Shown: one piece after another, positions 34,028 to 41,223 of the stretch | Layout of the letters: the number at the start of each line of letters is the position of its first letter | Numbering within the stretch: the stretch's first letter is position 1 | Source of the DNA: JBBRGK01 sp036741355 | Lineage (GTDB): Bacteria > Chloroflexota > Dehalococcoidia > CAUJGQ01 | DNA length: 64,000 bases | Assembly (NCBI GenBank): GCA_036741355.1 | Contig: DAINSK010000005.1 | Span: 1-64,000 of the forward strand | Direction: 5' to 3' | Made by a program: the position numbers and the translations under genes | Notes under the pieces: model-generated | What the model saw: only the letters and a program-made list of their open reading frames with translations | The model's database searches: none | Told to the model about the DNA's origin: nothing

Positions 34028-35230
34028 TTAGAAATCGATGTCATCGTTCGAGCGTTGCGCGGGGCGATCCGAGTCCCGCTCGCGGTAATCCTGTGTCGCC
34101 TCCGCGCGCCAATGCAGGTAGAGCTCTCTCTCTGTGTCCGTAAGCGACGCGCCTGACACATGCCGAGCGCAGAACTCGGCGACCGCGCGCGGCATCAAGG
34201 TTTCCGGGTTCGCAAACACGATCCACTGCCGGTCGATCCACGTCTGCGCACAGGTCCCGCTGCAGACCTGAAGCCAGGCCTCAGCGACAAGACGACCGCA
34301 AATGAGACAGATGCCGGGTTCCGATCGGGAGCTCAAGACTCCCTCGTCGGCGTCCGGACCTATACGGGAGGCACCCCATGGATCCTGGAACGCCGAACGC
34401 CCGGGAAGACCACAAACCTGGCACGCCTCCATGGTGAGGTACAGCACGCGGGTTGGCGGGCTCCAAATGTGTTGCCCCGCGTCACAACACCGGCGTTCAC
34501 CTTGGCTCAACCCCGCCTGACGCCAGACATGGGTAGCATGACTGACCCGACGACGGAGCTGAAACACGTCGCGGCGCCCGCGAGATGCGGTCTCCGCGCT
34601 CAGGTTCCTGTCGCCCGCTTCCCCGCCTCCGGTTTGCACCGGCAGCGCCGCTGCGTAGGTTGACGGAAGGTGTTGGCCACCGCGCCGTTGGAAACACACG
34701 TGGGGCGCAGCGCTGGCCTGTTCCCGCCACCGCTCGTACCGCTCTTGCTCGTCGTCGGTGAGCTCGCCACCTGCGAGGTGCCGCACGAAGAGTTCCGCTA
34801 CGTCCCGGCGCATCAAGCGCTGGCGCTCCGCGAATACCACGAAGTGCCAACCGAGCCAGATCGCCGAACACTCCTCTATGCAGACCTGCTGCTCGGCATC
34901 TGCGATAAGACGCCCGCAAACCACGCACATTCCAGGGGACGCTGCCAGATAACTTTGGCCGTTTTCAGCTCCGACTCCGGCGCAAACCTGCGTATCCGAC
35001 GGGTACCGGACCAACCACAGCGTGGCGCGATCGATCAGTCCGCAGACAACACAGCCGCGGACGATGAAGCAGAAGATTCGCGTCGAGTTCGTCCAGCGAT
35101 GCTGGTCGTCACGACAACGGCGCTGCTCTCCCTGCGCCAGCCCTTCTCTGCGCAACTTATACGTGCAGCCAGCTATCTCCTCGAGCAGGCGCAGAGCACC
35201 CCTGCCAAAGCGTTTGGACGTGCTCACCAT
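34028..35230 (-). CDS. Cys-rich protein with an internal duplication of a zinc-ribbon-like module
   Basis: 400 aa; AAGGAG lies upstream of ATG. Two modules of about 165 residues repeat the same order: GL(A/S)QGE(Q/R)R, QH.W, TRI or TRV, then CVVCGL/CQVCGL, CVVCGRLIADA/CLICGRLVAEA, QVCIEECSAIW/QVCSGTCAQTW, a helical AELF/AEFC segment and LTDDEQERYERWREQ/LTDTERELYLHWRAE. The paired CxxC and CxxxC motifs suggest two or more zinc sites per module. The C-terminus is RSNDDIDF, similar to the tip of single-strand-binding protein. I do not recognise the family; it probably binds DNA, RNA or a partner protein of the element. Confidence 0.6.
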   Translation of the reverse strand: MVSTSKRFGRGALRLLEEIAGCTYKLRREGLAQGEQRRCRDDQHRWTNSTRIFCFIVRGCVVCGLIDRATLWLVRYPSDTQVCAGVGAENGQSYLAASPGMCVVCGRLIADAEQQVCIEECSAIWLGWHFVVFAERQRLMRRDVAELFVRHLAGGELTDDEQERYERWREQASAAPHVCFQRRGGQHLPSTYAAALPVQTGGGEAGDRNLSAETASRGRRDVFQLRRRVSHATHVWRQAGLSQGERRCCDAGQHIWSPPTRVLYLTMEACQVCGLPGRSAFQDPWGASRIGPDADEGVLSSRSEPGICLICGRLVAEAWLQVCSGTCAQTWIDRQWIVFANPETLMPRAVAEFCARHVSGASLTDTERELYLHWRAEATQDYRERDSDRPAQRSNDDIDF

Positions 35231-35281
35231 TTGACATCTCCTTCTTCATGCCGGGAGTAGTGGCGCCAGATTGCCATTGGG

Positions 35282-35599
35282 TTACCACTCTTCCGAGAAG
35301 ATTTCCTCGGCCTGTTCCCATTCGGCTTCCTCGTTCTCATCGAGGCAGAACGCACACAAAGTCCCGTACCCGAGATCCAGCATCACCCTCCATTCCAGCA
35401 CCGTGCCGTCGATATCTAACACTGATTCGAGGCTCGGGCAGTCTTGTCCAAGATCCAACGCGCGCTGCACTACTCGATCCCAGGGAAGTGTTGGATACCA
35501 ATCCGCCGGTTCGATGTGCCCACAGCCGCAAAAGCAATAATTGCGGCGGAAGGGAGTTACCTTGCCGGAAGTCAATGGGGTTGCGTCTCTATCCTCCAT
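35282..35599 (-). CDS. Small Cys-rich acidic element protein (105 aa)
   Basis: Start taken as ATG 35599 after GAGGAG. The longer frame begins at 35659. Cysteines occur as YCFCGCGHIEP and LCAFCLDENEE, compatible with one zinc ribbon, and it ends with a strongly acidic EEAEWEQAEEIFSEEW. It lies 51 bases upstream of the duplicated Cys-rich gene and is probably in the same transcript. Function unknown. Confidence 0.5.
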   Translation of the reverse strand: MEDRDATPLTSGKVTPFRRNYCFCGCGHIEPADWYPTLPWDRVVQRALDLGQDCPSLESVLDIDGTVLEWRVMLDLGYGTLCAFCLDENEEAEWEQAEEIFSEEW

Positions 35600-35983
35600 G
35601 TGTGCTCCTCTTCGCCGATCTCTGGAGTCTGCCGATAGAAGTGAAGTCTCCGGTATCACCGAAGGCCGAGGTTGAAAACCGTCTGCGGCTCGGCTGTGCG
35701 TTGCCGCCTGGTCGCGAAGCTAAGGGCGTGCCGCATTTGCTTACCGCTGAATCAACCGGAACCATGCCAGTCCAGGGCTCCAAAGCAGGCTTCTTCAAGA
35801 CCGCAGTTTTTCCGTGCAACCCACCCTGAGCGCATTCCCGTTACTGTAACCAAGACGCCGACGATAGCCCCTCATATTCCCAGCGGCATCGCTGATGCTT
35901 AAGTGCGAACGACGGGGTCCAAGTGGTGGTAGACCCAGGTCAGCACTGCTTCCCTGAGATCGCGGGAGCGCTGCGTCGCCGGC
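35600..35983. other. Gap inside the element with one doubtful ORF
   Basis: 384 bases. A minus-strand frame at 35589-35819 (TTG start, 76 aa) would overlap the next gene by about ten bases, in the style of its neighbours, but its composition is not protein-like and no motif is visible. Otherwise I see nothing here beyond leader sequence for 35599-35282. Confidence 0.3.
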
Positions 35984-36489
35984 CTACAGGTCGTCGAGCT
36001 CCTCCACGTTAAGGTCATCGACAACTGCCCTGAGCCGCTCCTCGTCTTCCCACGAGCCATACAGAATCTCGTTTGCCTGCGCCCAGAGCGCCGCCTCGTC
36101 TCCCTCCAGGCACTCCCGACAGCATTTGTCACTCCCAAGTTCCAGTACCAACGCCTTCTCGCATATCTGGCCATCGTCCTCGCCTTCGGAGTCGCATGGC
36201 AGGTACTCCTTCGGCTCCCGGTACGACAGCTGACCGATCCAGCGCTGCACGTAGGCCTGTACTGCCCGTGGCAACCGGTAGACTGAGTAAAGACTGTCCT
36301 CTGCTGTTCGTCTGGTAGGGCGGGCGCCAACAACGCTTTCTTCGATCCTTTTCTTATCCGGACCTTCTCGCGGTCATTAGTGAGCGCCTGCACAATGGCG
36401 TCACCCAGAGGCTCACCAGTGGCATCGCACCCTCGGACCGCCAGCGCCGGTGTGATTTGACGCTGGGCGCCGACCGCAAGAACGATCAA
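35984..36489 (-). pseudogene. Hypothetical element gene with an apparent frameshift near 36370
   Basis: TTG 36489 overlaps the stop of the 68-aa gene (TTGA) and reads IVLAVGAQRQITPALAVRGC and DATGEPLGDAIVQALTND. Near 36370 the protein-like reading moves to another frame: KRIEESVVGARPTRRT, AEDSLYSVYRLPRAVQAYVQ, RWIGQLSYREPKEYLPC, CCRECLEGDEAALWAQANEI, ending VEELDDL. The two parts together would give a ~168-aa protein with one Cys cluster and an acidic tail. I cannot tell mutation from sequencing error. If the first part is unrelated, the second part begins at TTG 36274. Confidence 0.4.
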
Positions 36490-36692
36490 AATCGAATCTC
36501 CTCTAGCTCCTCCAGGGGAGAGTCCAAGCCCCCGGCTTCGAACTCGAGCAGCTTGCGTGTATGTGCGATCTGATCCCGAGCGCCTACGCGGGCGAACCTG
36601 TGCCAGGAGTCCCGGCCGGACGCGCCGCTGGCTTGATTAAGGCCACGAGATGACCTGCGTGTTTGCTGTTCACCTACATGGCAGTGGCTCAT
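36486..36692 (-). CDS. Small element protein with acidic C-terminal tail (68 aa)
   Basis: ATG 36692 overlaps the stop of the replication gene (ATGA), and its own stop overlaps the next start (TTGA), so it sits in a tightly coupled chain. The first ~45 residues are basic and unordered; the end reads LDSPLEELEEIRF. That ending is the same type of tail as the initiator and the ssb remnant. No family recognised. Confidence 0.45.
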   Translation of the reverse strand: MSHCHVGEQQTRRSSRGLNQASGASGRDSWHRFARVGARDQIAHTRKLLEFEAGGLDSPLEELEEIRF

Positions 36693-38359
36693 AGGTCTGT
36701 TTCCTCAAGCTCTTCCAATTGCCTGCGGTCCCTCAAGCCAGGGCTATCTTCGTGAGAAGGCTCTCCCTCCAAAAGTCGGCATGCTAACACCGCAGCCGGG
36801 TTGCGCAGACTCTTGCGGCGGGAATCGCCAAGTTCATCAATAAACGTTTCGATCACAGCCACAGTGGTAGAGGGATACTGCTTAAGGTATTCGAGCACGC
36901 AATACTCCGCGTTCGGAACTCCGAACTCCTGGACCAGCCGAACCATTGCTTTGGCGTATGGGTACTGCTTTAGCTGTTCGGCAAGGTTCCCGCCATCGCT
37001 ATACGGATTATGCTTCCGCGAAAAGTGTCGTTCTGTACAAGAAGGACTAATACTATCTGGACAGAGTATTGGAGTTGCTACTTGGGTTGTATCTTCTACC
37101 TGAACGGCAGCCGCAGGCTGCGGCTGGCTCTCTGCATTCGAGCCTCTGGATCCAGTGTTTGTATCAAGACTCTGATTTAGGTCGCTGGACTGCACAGTCG
37201 GGGTTTCCGGACTGCATAGTCGGGGTTTCCGGACTGCATCATTGGGGTTGCTCAACTGCATACGTCGAAATAGTTCGGTCTGTAGAAGGTCTGCACGTAT
37301 ACGCTTCTTAAGGATGTAGGTGTTACTGCGCCGATCACCTTGCCGTACCTCGATCACGCCCGCCTCTTCAAGCTCTGACTCAGCTCTAATTGCACTCGAA
37401 CGGCTAAGGCCTGCGTCTTGAGCCAACCTTCCATACGCAGGCCAGCAGCGATCCTTATCGCCAGAGCGGCTGACAAGGGCTGCGTATACCAAGAGCGCCT
37501 CAAAACTTACGGCAGCGGCGGCGATCTCATGGGAGATTTTGTCAAACGGGAAGAGCGCGGCAATCATGTAGCGATTCGGGCTGCCTCTCTCCATCGTGAG
37601 GTGTGCGGTTTCCAAGAGACGCGACACGCTGATTTTCGCTTGGCGTTTAGAAATCCGACCTACGTCAGCAATGTCCGCATACGATGCCGACGACTGTCGG
37701 CCACTTCCGCGAGCGAAGAAGGCGATCCCGAAGTACGCTCCCTTGTCAGCGATGCTCAGGGTGTGGCTCGTCCGGATGCAAACTGGCAGCCAGGTCCAGT
37801 GCTCGTCGTTGAAATCAACCATCGGCCGCTCAGCCAATTCGGTTTGTAGGCCCTTTCGGTGGTCGTTCCGCGCCTTCACACCGGCCGAGATGCGCGCCGC
37901 TTTTGTGGCCATAGTCAGGAGAGCAGCATTTGATGTCACAGTCTCAGGACTTGTCGGGTTCAGGGGAGCCACCTCCGGAGCAGGTGGACCAGGCATGATA
38001 CGGGTTGTGAGTGCTTCACTAGCCGTCGCAGACGGCACTGGAGGAGGCGTTAGCTTCGTTTGGGTGCCCGCCTGGCAAACGGATATCCGCTTTCCGGAGA
38101 CATTTCCCGAAACGCTGTCAGGTGAGTCGTTGGAAGGACCTGCTTGGTGCTCCAGGAGAGGTTCTTTATCGCCTTCAGGAGAGGCACCCCCTATTCGCAG
38201 AAAGCGGTCCTCGCGAGCGCGCATGCGCTCATGGCTAAAAGGGCTGACCCCGTCGGAAGGTTGTTCCCATCGCAGCGACTGTCTGACCCTGCTGACTTCC
38301 GCAGCCAGCTTCTCCTCTTCATCGTCCGCGGTATTGGAACCACCATACTTAGGCTGCAT
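36689..38359 (-). CDS. Plasmid/ICE-type replication initiator with two winged-helix domains
   Basis: 556 aa. After a poorly ordered N-terminus (~175 residues), WTWLPVCIRTSHTLSIADKG and YFGIAFFARGSG introduce a first winged helix (SYADIADVGRISKRQAKISV with SRLLETAHLTM). A second follows (GRLAQDAGLSRSSAIRAESE, LEEAGVIEVRQGDRRSNTYI). This two-domain order is typical of HTH replication proteins of plasmids and integrative elements. Its own gene contains 22-bp iteron-like repeats (37187-37274), as in initiators whose origin is inside the coding region. A C-terminal domain (EFGVPNAEYCVLEYLKQYPS) precedes the acidic tail LEELEETDL. Confidence 0.65.
   Translation of the reverse strand: MQPKYGGSNTADDEEEKLAAEVSRVRQSLRWEQPSDGVSPFSHERMRAREDRFLRIGGASPEGDKEPLLEHQAGPSNDSPDSVSGNVSGKRISVCQAGTQTKLTPPPVPSATASEALTTRIMPGPPAPEVAPLNPTSPETVTSNAALLTMATKAARISAGVKARNDHRKGLQTELAERPMVDFNDEHWTWLPVCIRTSHTLSIADKGAYFGIAFFARGSGRQSSASYADIADVGRISKRQAKISVSRLLETAHLTMERGSPNRYMIAALFPFDKISHEIAAAAVSFEALLVYAALVSRSGDKDRCWPAYGRLAQDAGLSRSSAIRAESELEEAGVIEVRQGDRRSNTYILKKRIRADLLQTELFRRMQLSNPNDAVRKPRLCSPETPTVQSSDLNQSLDTNTGSRGSNAESQPQPAAAVQVEDTTQVATPILCPDSISPSCTERHFSRKHNPYSDGGNLAEQLKQYPYAKAMVRLVQEFGVPNAEYCVLEYLKQYPSTTVAVIETFIDELGDSRRKSLRNPAAVLACRLLEGEPSHEDSPGLRDRRQLEELEETDL
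37187..37274. repeat. Iteron-like 22-bp direct repeats inside the replication gene (candidate origin)
   Basis: Three head-to-tail 22-bp units at 37187-37208, 37209-37230 and 37231-37252, and a fourth degenerate one at 37253-37274. The core is GGACTGCAYAGTCGGGGTTT. Units 1 and 2 differ at one base. Because 22 is not divisible by three, the repeats give different peptides in each unit, so they are kept for DNA reasons rather than protein reasons. Period and place fit iterons bound by the initiator encoded here. Confidence 0.65.
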
Positions 38360-38568
38360 CCCAGTGACCTACTTTCGGCTTTGATTCCGCCGTCTTCTTT
38401 AGTCGAGTCAGTGTGCCCGACTCGGTCGCTGTTGAGTGCATTGCGACTCCATCGATTAGTTGACTGGCTCTACCGCGTTTCGTGTTGGTAACGACACCGA
38501 CAACCATGCTGCCAGCTTCGGCTTGGCTGAACACTTCTTGCGGCTGTAGCGAAGAGGAGCGGCCCTGC

Positions 38569-38820
38569 TCACAGGTCGGTCTCTTCCAGTTCTGCAAGCG
38601 GCGTCGAAGGCGCTGATCGGGCCGTCTTTCCCTTGGGCGCCCGCCGACCGATGGCGCCGAGCAGCTCGCATTTCCGGGCCGAGACGTTCAGACCGCTTCG
38701 CTGTTGGCCGTCTTGCCCCGTCCAAGCGTTCAGCTTCAGGCTCCCCTCGCAGTACACCTCGTCGCCCTTGCGGAGCACGTCAGCGAGCTGCTCGGCGACG
38801 CTCTCCCACGCTTGCCACTA
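38569..38820 (-). pseudogene. ssb: C-terminal remnant of single-strand DNA-binding protein
   Basis: The frame reads WQAWESVAEQLADVLRKGDE, VYCEGSLKLNAWTGQDGQQR and SGLNVSARKCELLGAIGRR, the second half of an SSB OB-fold, and ends PLAELEETDL. A TAG stop lies directly upstream of WQAW and the N-terminal half of the OB-fold is missing. An internal ATG at 38778 could still start a 69-residue fragment. The junction with primase-polymerase sequence is near 38830. The truncated protein is unlikely to bind DNA normally. Confidence 0.6.
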
Positions 38821-38829
38821 ATGATCTTT

Positions 38830-39137
38830 GGTAATTCCCACGCGCCCCACCAGCGCTTGATCGTGTCGGGATCGCGCGTACCGCTATGCGCACCGTGCGG
38901 GGCGAACGCCCCGATCGGATGCTTGCCAGCATTCTTGTTGCACGCTGCCCCTCTCGGGCACGCGCAGATCCCGTCGCGCATTGGGAACACGGGGAGAATC
39001 GCGACGCCCGTGTTCGCGTACGCTAGGGCGTCGCTCGCGGTATCTACGACAGCGAAGCGATTGGTCACGCTGGCGCGCTGCTTGGTGTCGGATGCGTCGT
39101 CGTCAAGAAAGCTGAAGCCCGTTGCGTTTGTCAGCAT
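38830..39137 (-). pseudogene. Bifunctional primase-polymerase, N-terminal fragment
   Basis: ATG 39137 follows the excisionase-like gene closely. The prim-pol N-terminus is recognisable: ALAYANTGVAILPVFPM, GICACPRGAACNKNAGKHPI and DPDTIKRWWGAW, including the small Cys cluster and the GKHP segment. After RWWGAW, where family members continue with PDANIGIATG, the sequence changes to ELPKIIS and then runs out of frame through the ssb remnant to 38736. The catalytic acidic residues are therefore lost. Confidence 0.65.
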
Positions 39138-39139
39138 CG

Positions 39140-39358
39140 CTAGTCACCGTCCAGGCGACGCTGCACGAACGCCTCGATCTCGGCAACCGGAATAATCGTG
39201 CGCCGGCCAATTTTTATCGCGCGGAGCTGGCCTGTACGGATGAGCTGCTTAACCAATGTCTGGCCGACGCCGATCAGTTGCGCGCCTATTGCTACGCCTA
39301 CACCAACAGTGTGAACTCCCGGTCCGTCGGCGCTGTGCTGAACGCTACGTGATGTCAC
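39140..39358 (-). CDS. Excisionase/AlpA-type helix-turn-helix protein
   Basis: 72 aa with a GTG start. The winged MerR-like excisionase pattern is clear: GAQLIGVGQTLVKQLIRTGQ, LRAIKIGRRTIIP, VAEIEAFVQRRLD. Such proteins direct integrase toward excision or activate element genes. It lies about 1 kb from the tRNA-Lys attachment site, where a tyrosine integrase would be expected but is not found. Confidence 0.75.
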   Translation of the reverse strand: MTSRSVQHSADGPGVHTVGVGVAIGAQLIGVGQTLVKQLIRTGQLRAIKIGRRTIIPVAEIEAFVQRRLDGD

Positions 39359-39473
39359 GATACGACTCCCTTGCCCGCTGTTGTACGTGCAGCGTCGCAG
39401 GTCGTCGGCAGTGCGATGTTTCAGATGTTTCAGCTTGCTGAAGAAAGATGTTTCGCTGAACTCGGAATCTGTT

Positions 39474-40106
39474 TCACGAGTGCGTGCGCCGATCGGCGTC
39501 TAGAGTCGCCTTTGGTTCAGAGGTTTCAATAAGCTTCCGTCTTGCGCGCCACGTCGTCCCCCGTCTTTTGAGATAGCGATATACGGTGGTGCGGCTCATG
39601 GTTCTTCCCTGCACTTGAAGGAACCCTCCAAAGTCCGACAGATACGGGTCATCTTTTTGGCCCCTCCGTATCCACTCGTCCTCGAATTCACGCAGATCTT
39701 GCTCGAACGCAGGGAAGTCCTCACGACCCTGCTGGGTCCGTTGGCGCCTCGCATCGACGGCGTCTGGTGTGCTAGAGGTAGTAAGTTTGGCGGCCCCGTC
39801 AGGATCCTCAAGCGGCACGCCTGCCTCGACGACCGGCCGGAACAAGTGAGCTAATGCGAGATTCGCACGATGGATCCTACTTAGATCCGATCGCGGATCG
39901 TTGAGCGCCCGTAACACCGCAGCGGCTTCCTTCGGGAAGGGGATGGGCCTGGTGGTCAGTATTCTAACGAGTGGATTCGGGTGTGACCTGCACGCAACGC
40001 ACAGGACACCGCTACGGGTGCGACGGAGCTCGGAGGTGTCGAACGGCCGCCCACACCCGTCGCAGCTCGGTTGATTTCCGGAAGCGTCCGGCGGCACCGT
40101 GGTCAC
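39474..40106 (-). CDS. Hypothetical protein with zinc ribbon and C-terminal HTH
   Basis: 210 aa with a GTG start. The N-terminus holds a zinc-ribbon (SCDGCGRPFD, then VLCVACRSHP). The middle is helical and charged, including FPAFEQDLREFEDEWIRRGQ. The C-terminus GRTMSRTTVYRYLKRRGTTW is a helix-turn-helix of the resolvase/excisionase kind. It is the gene closest to the attachment site. It might take the place of an integrase accessory factor or regulator; I do not recognise a family. Confidence 0.55.
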   Translation of the reverse strand: MTTVPPDASGNQPSCDGCGRPFDTSELRRTRSGVLCVACRSHPNPLVRILTTRPIPFPKEAAAVLRALNDPRSDLSRIHRANLALAHLFRPVVEAGVPLEDPDGAAKLTTSSTPDAVDARRQRTQQGREDFPAFEQDLREFEDEWIRRGQKDDPYLSDFGGFLQVQGRTMSRTTVYRYLKRRGTTWRARRKLIETSEPKATLDADRRTHS

Positions 40107-40373
40107 GCAGCCGACTCCTACACAGGTGTCTGACGCCGCCGGGCCGCTGCCACGGCGCGGGCGATTACGCTCATTGTACGTGAAGCCATGCGGCGCGGTT
40201 CCGAATCGCTACATTGTGTAGCGATTGCCTGCCGATGCACGGCGACTGAGGACGACCTATGGCGAATAGAACGGCAATGGTTTTCTGCATGGTGAGGCCG
40301 GTTCACGCCTGAAATACGACCGCTGGCGACCTTTACCGAACGCTCCCGAACGGCTAACGCAAAGCCCAAGCAT

Positions 40374-40420
40374 GACTTTTAATCCATTGATCGTGGGTTC
40401 GAATCCCACCCGGCTCACCA
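40374..40420 (+). tRNA. 3' part of tRNA-Lys(TTT), attachment-site remnant
   Basis: Reads GACTTTTAATCC (anticodon loop CTTTTAA), then the T-arm CGTGGGTTCGAATCCCACC, the acceptor strand CGGCTCA and an encoded CCA. The TCCAT on the 3' side of the anticodon has no partner upstream, and no 5' acceptor strand or D-arm precedes it, so this is not a complete gene. Elements that integrate at the anticodon loop leave exactly this piece at one end. The rest of the 40107-40702 interval has no gene that I can support. Confidence 0.8.
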
Positions 40421-40702
40421 GGTTCCCTGTCATGTGATACAACTCCGGCGCGCGGCGGCCGAGACAAGGAACGTACGTCTTCAAGTTCCACCGATATATT
40501 CGGTGGCCCAACTCCCGCGACTGGTAAAGGTCCGCGTAGCTTATCATCGCCACTGACAATCCGCACCAATGTAATGCTGGTAGTATCTCGCGATAATTCT
40601 GCGATACTGCTGGAAGCCGGCTTGCCCCGCCCCGGTTCTGCGGTAAACGTTGCCAGCGCGCCAGGCAAGTAACGAGCCAGATGATGATGTGGAGGAGTTT
40701 TC

Positions 40703-41095
40703 TTGAAACGCTTGCTTGGAATCGCCCTGATCGTAGCGATGGCGACGCTAACTGTCGCCCTGCATGGCACACCGCAAATCCACGCACAGTCCGGCGGAAC
40801 CATCTCCGTAACGCCCGGCAGCGGTACCCAGGATGACACGTTCGTCTTCACCGGGGTCAACTTCGATCCGGGAACCATCCTTGCCGTGGTCTACCAGGAC
40901 CCCAGCGGCACGCAGTACACGTACACCCTGCCGGATGGCACTCCTGACGTCCTCACGGCCGATGCCGATGGCAACTGGATCCTGACCGTCCATCCCCGCA
41001 CCGATTTCGCCGGCGCCTCTGCGGGAACCTGGGCCGTGGCGTTTTGTACCCCGTCGGGGAACTGTTTCACAGGAACGATCGATATTTCGGTCTAG
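40703..41095 (+). CDS. Small secreted protein with signal peptide (130 aa)
   Basis: TTG start preceded by GGAGGAG. The signal peptide KRLLGIALIVAMATLTVALH ends near IHAQS. The mature part is a single beta-sandwich of IPT/TIG type: GTISVTPGSGTQDDTFVFTG, NFDPGTILAVVYQDPSGTQY, DADGNWILTVHP, with one disulfide candidate in FCTPSGNCF. Exported, probably loosely attached outside. Role unknown. Confidence 0.7.
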   Translation: MKRLLGIALIVAMATLTVALHGTPQIHAQSGGTISVTPGSGTQDDTFVFTGVNFDPGTILAVVYQDPSGTQYTYTLPDGTPDVLTADADGNWILTVHPRTDFAGASAGTWAVAFCTPSGNCFTGTIDISV

Positions 41096-41223
41096 GCGCC
41101 GGGCCGCTCAACGGCCCCCACGAGCCATCGCTGCTTTACTAACTGAGCGCTCTATGCTCCAATCTCTGCTACCGTAAGCGCGGATCCGGCGCCCGACCTA
41201 CCAGCCGCGGATAGGGGTGCTTG

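Larger units (their letters stand above)
29840..40420. mobile_element. Decayed integrative element (ICE, plasmid-like or prophage remnant) ending in a tRNA-Lys attachment site
   Basis: All credible genes here run on the minus strand, while flanking chromosomal genes are mixed. Contents are excisionase-like protein, primase-polymerase and ssb fragments, a replication initiator with internal iterons, Cys-rich unknowns, a primase-type C-terminal domain and terminase-like HTH proteins. The right boundary is the 3' part of tRNA-Lys(TTT) at 40374-40420. The left boundary breaks a HAD-like gene. No integrase, relaxase, terminase large subunit or capsid gene is visible, so the element is incomplete and probably suffered a deletion at its left end. 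Confidence 0.7.

Noticed and set aside
37187..37274. Possible CRISPR array
   Set aside because: The units are directly adjacent without spacers and lie inside a coding gene, so iterons are the better reading.
40354..40878. Minus-strand ORF of 174 aa ending GEPGGIRTHDQWIKSH...
   Set aside because: The end is the classic false translation of a tRNA 3' region read backwards, and the rest is antisense to the signal-peptide gene at 40703.
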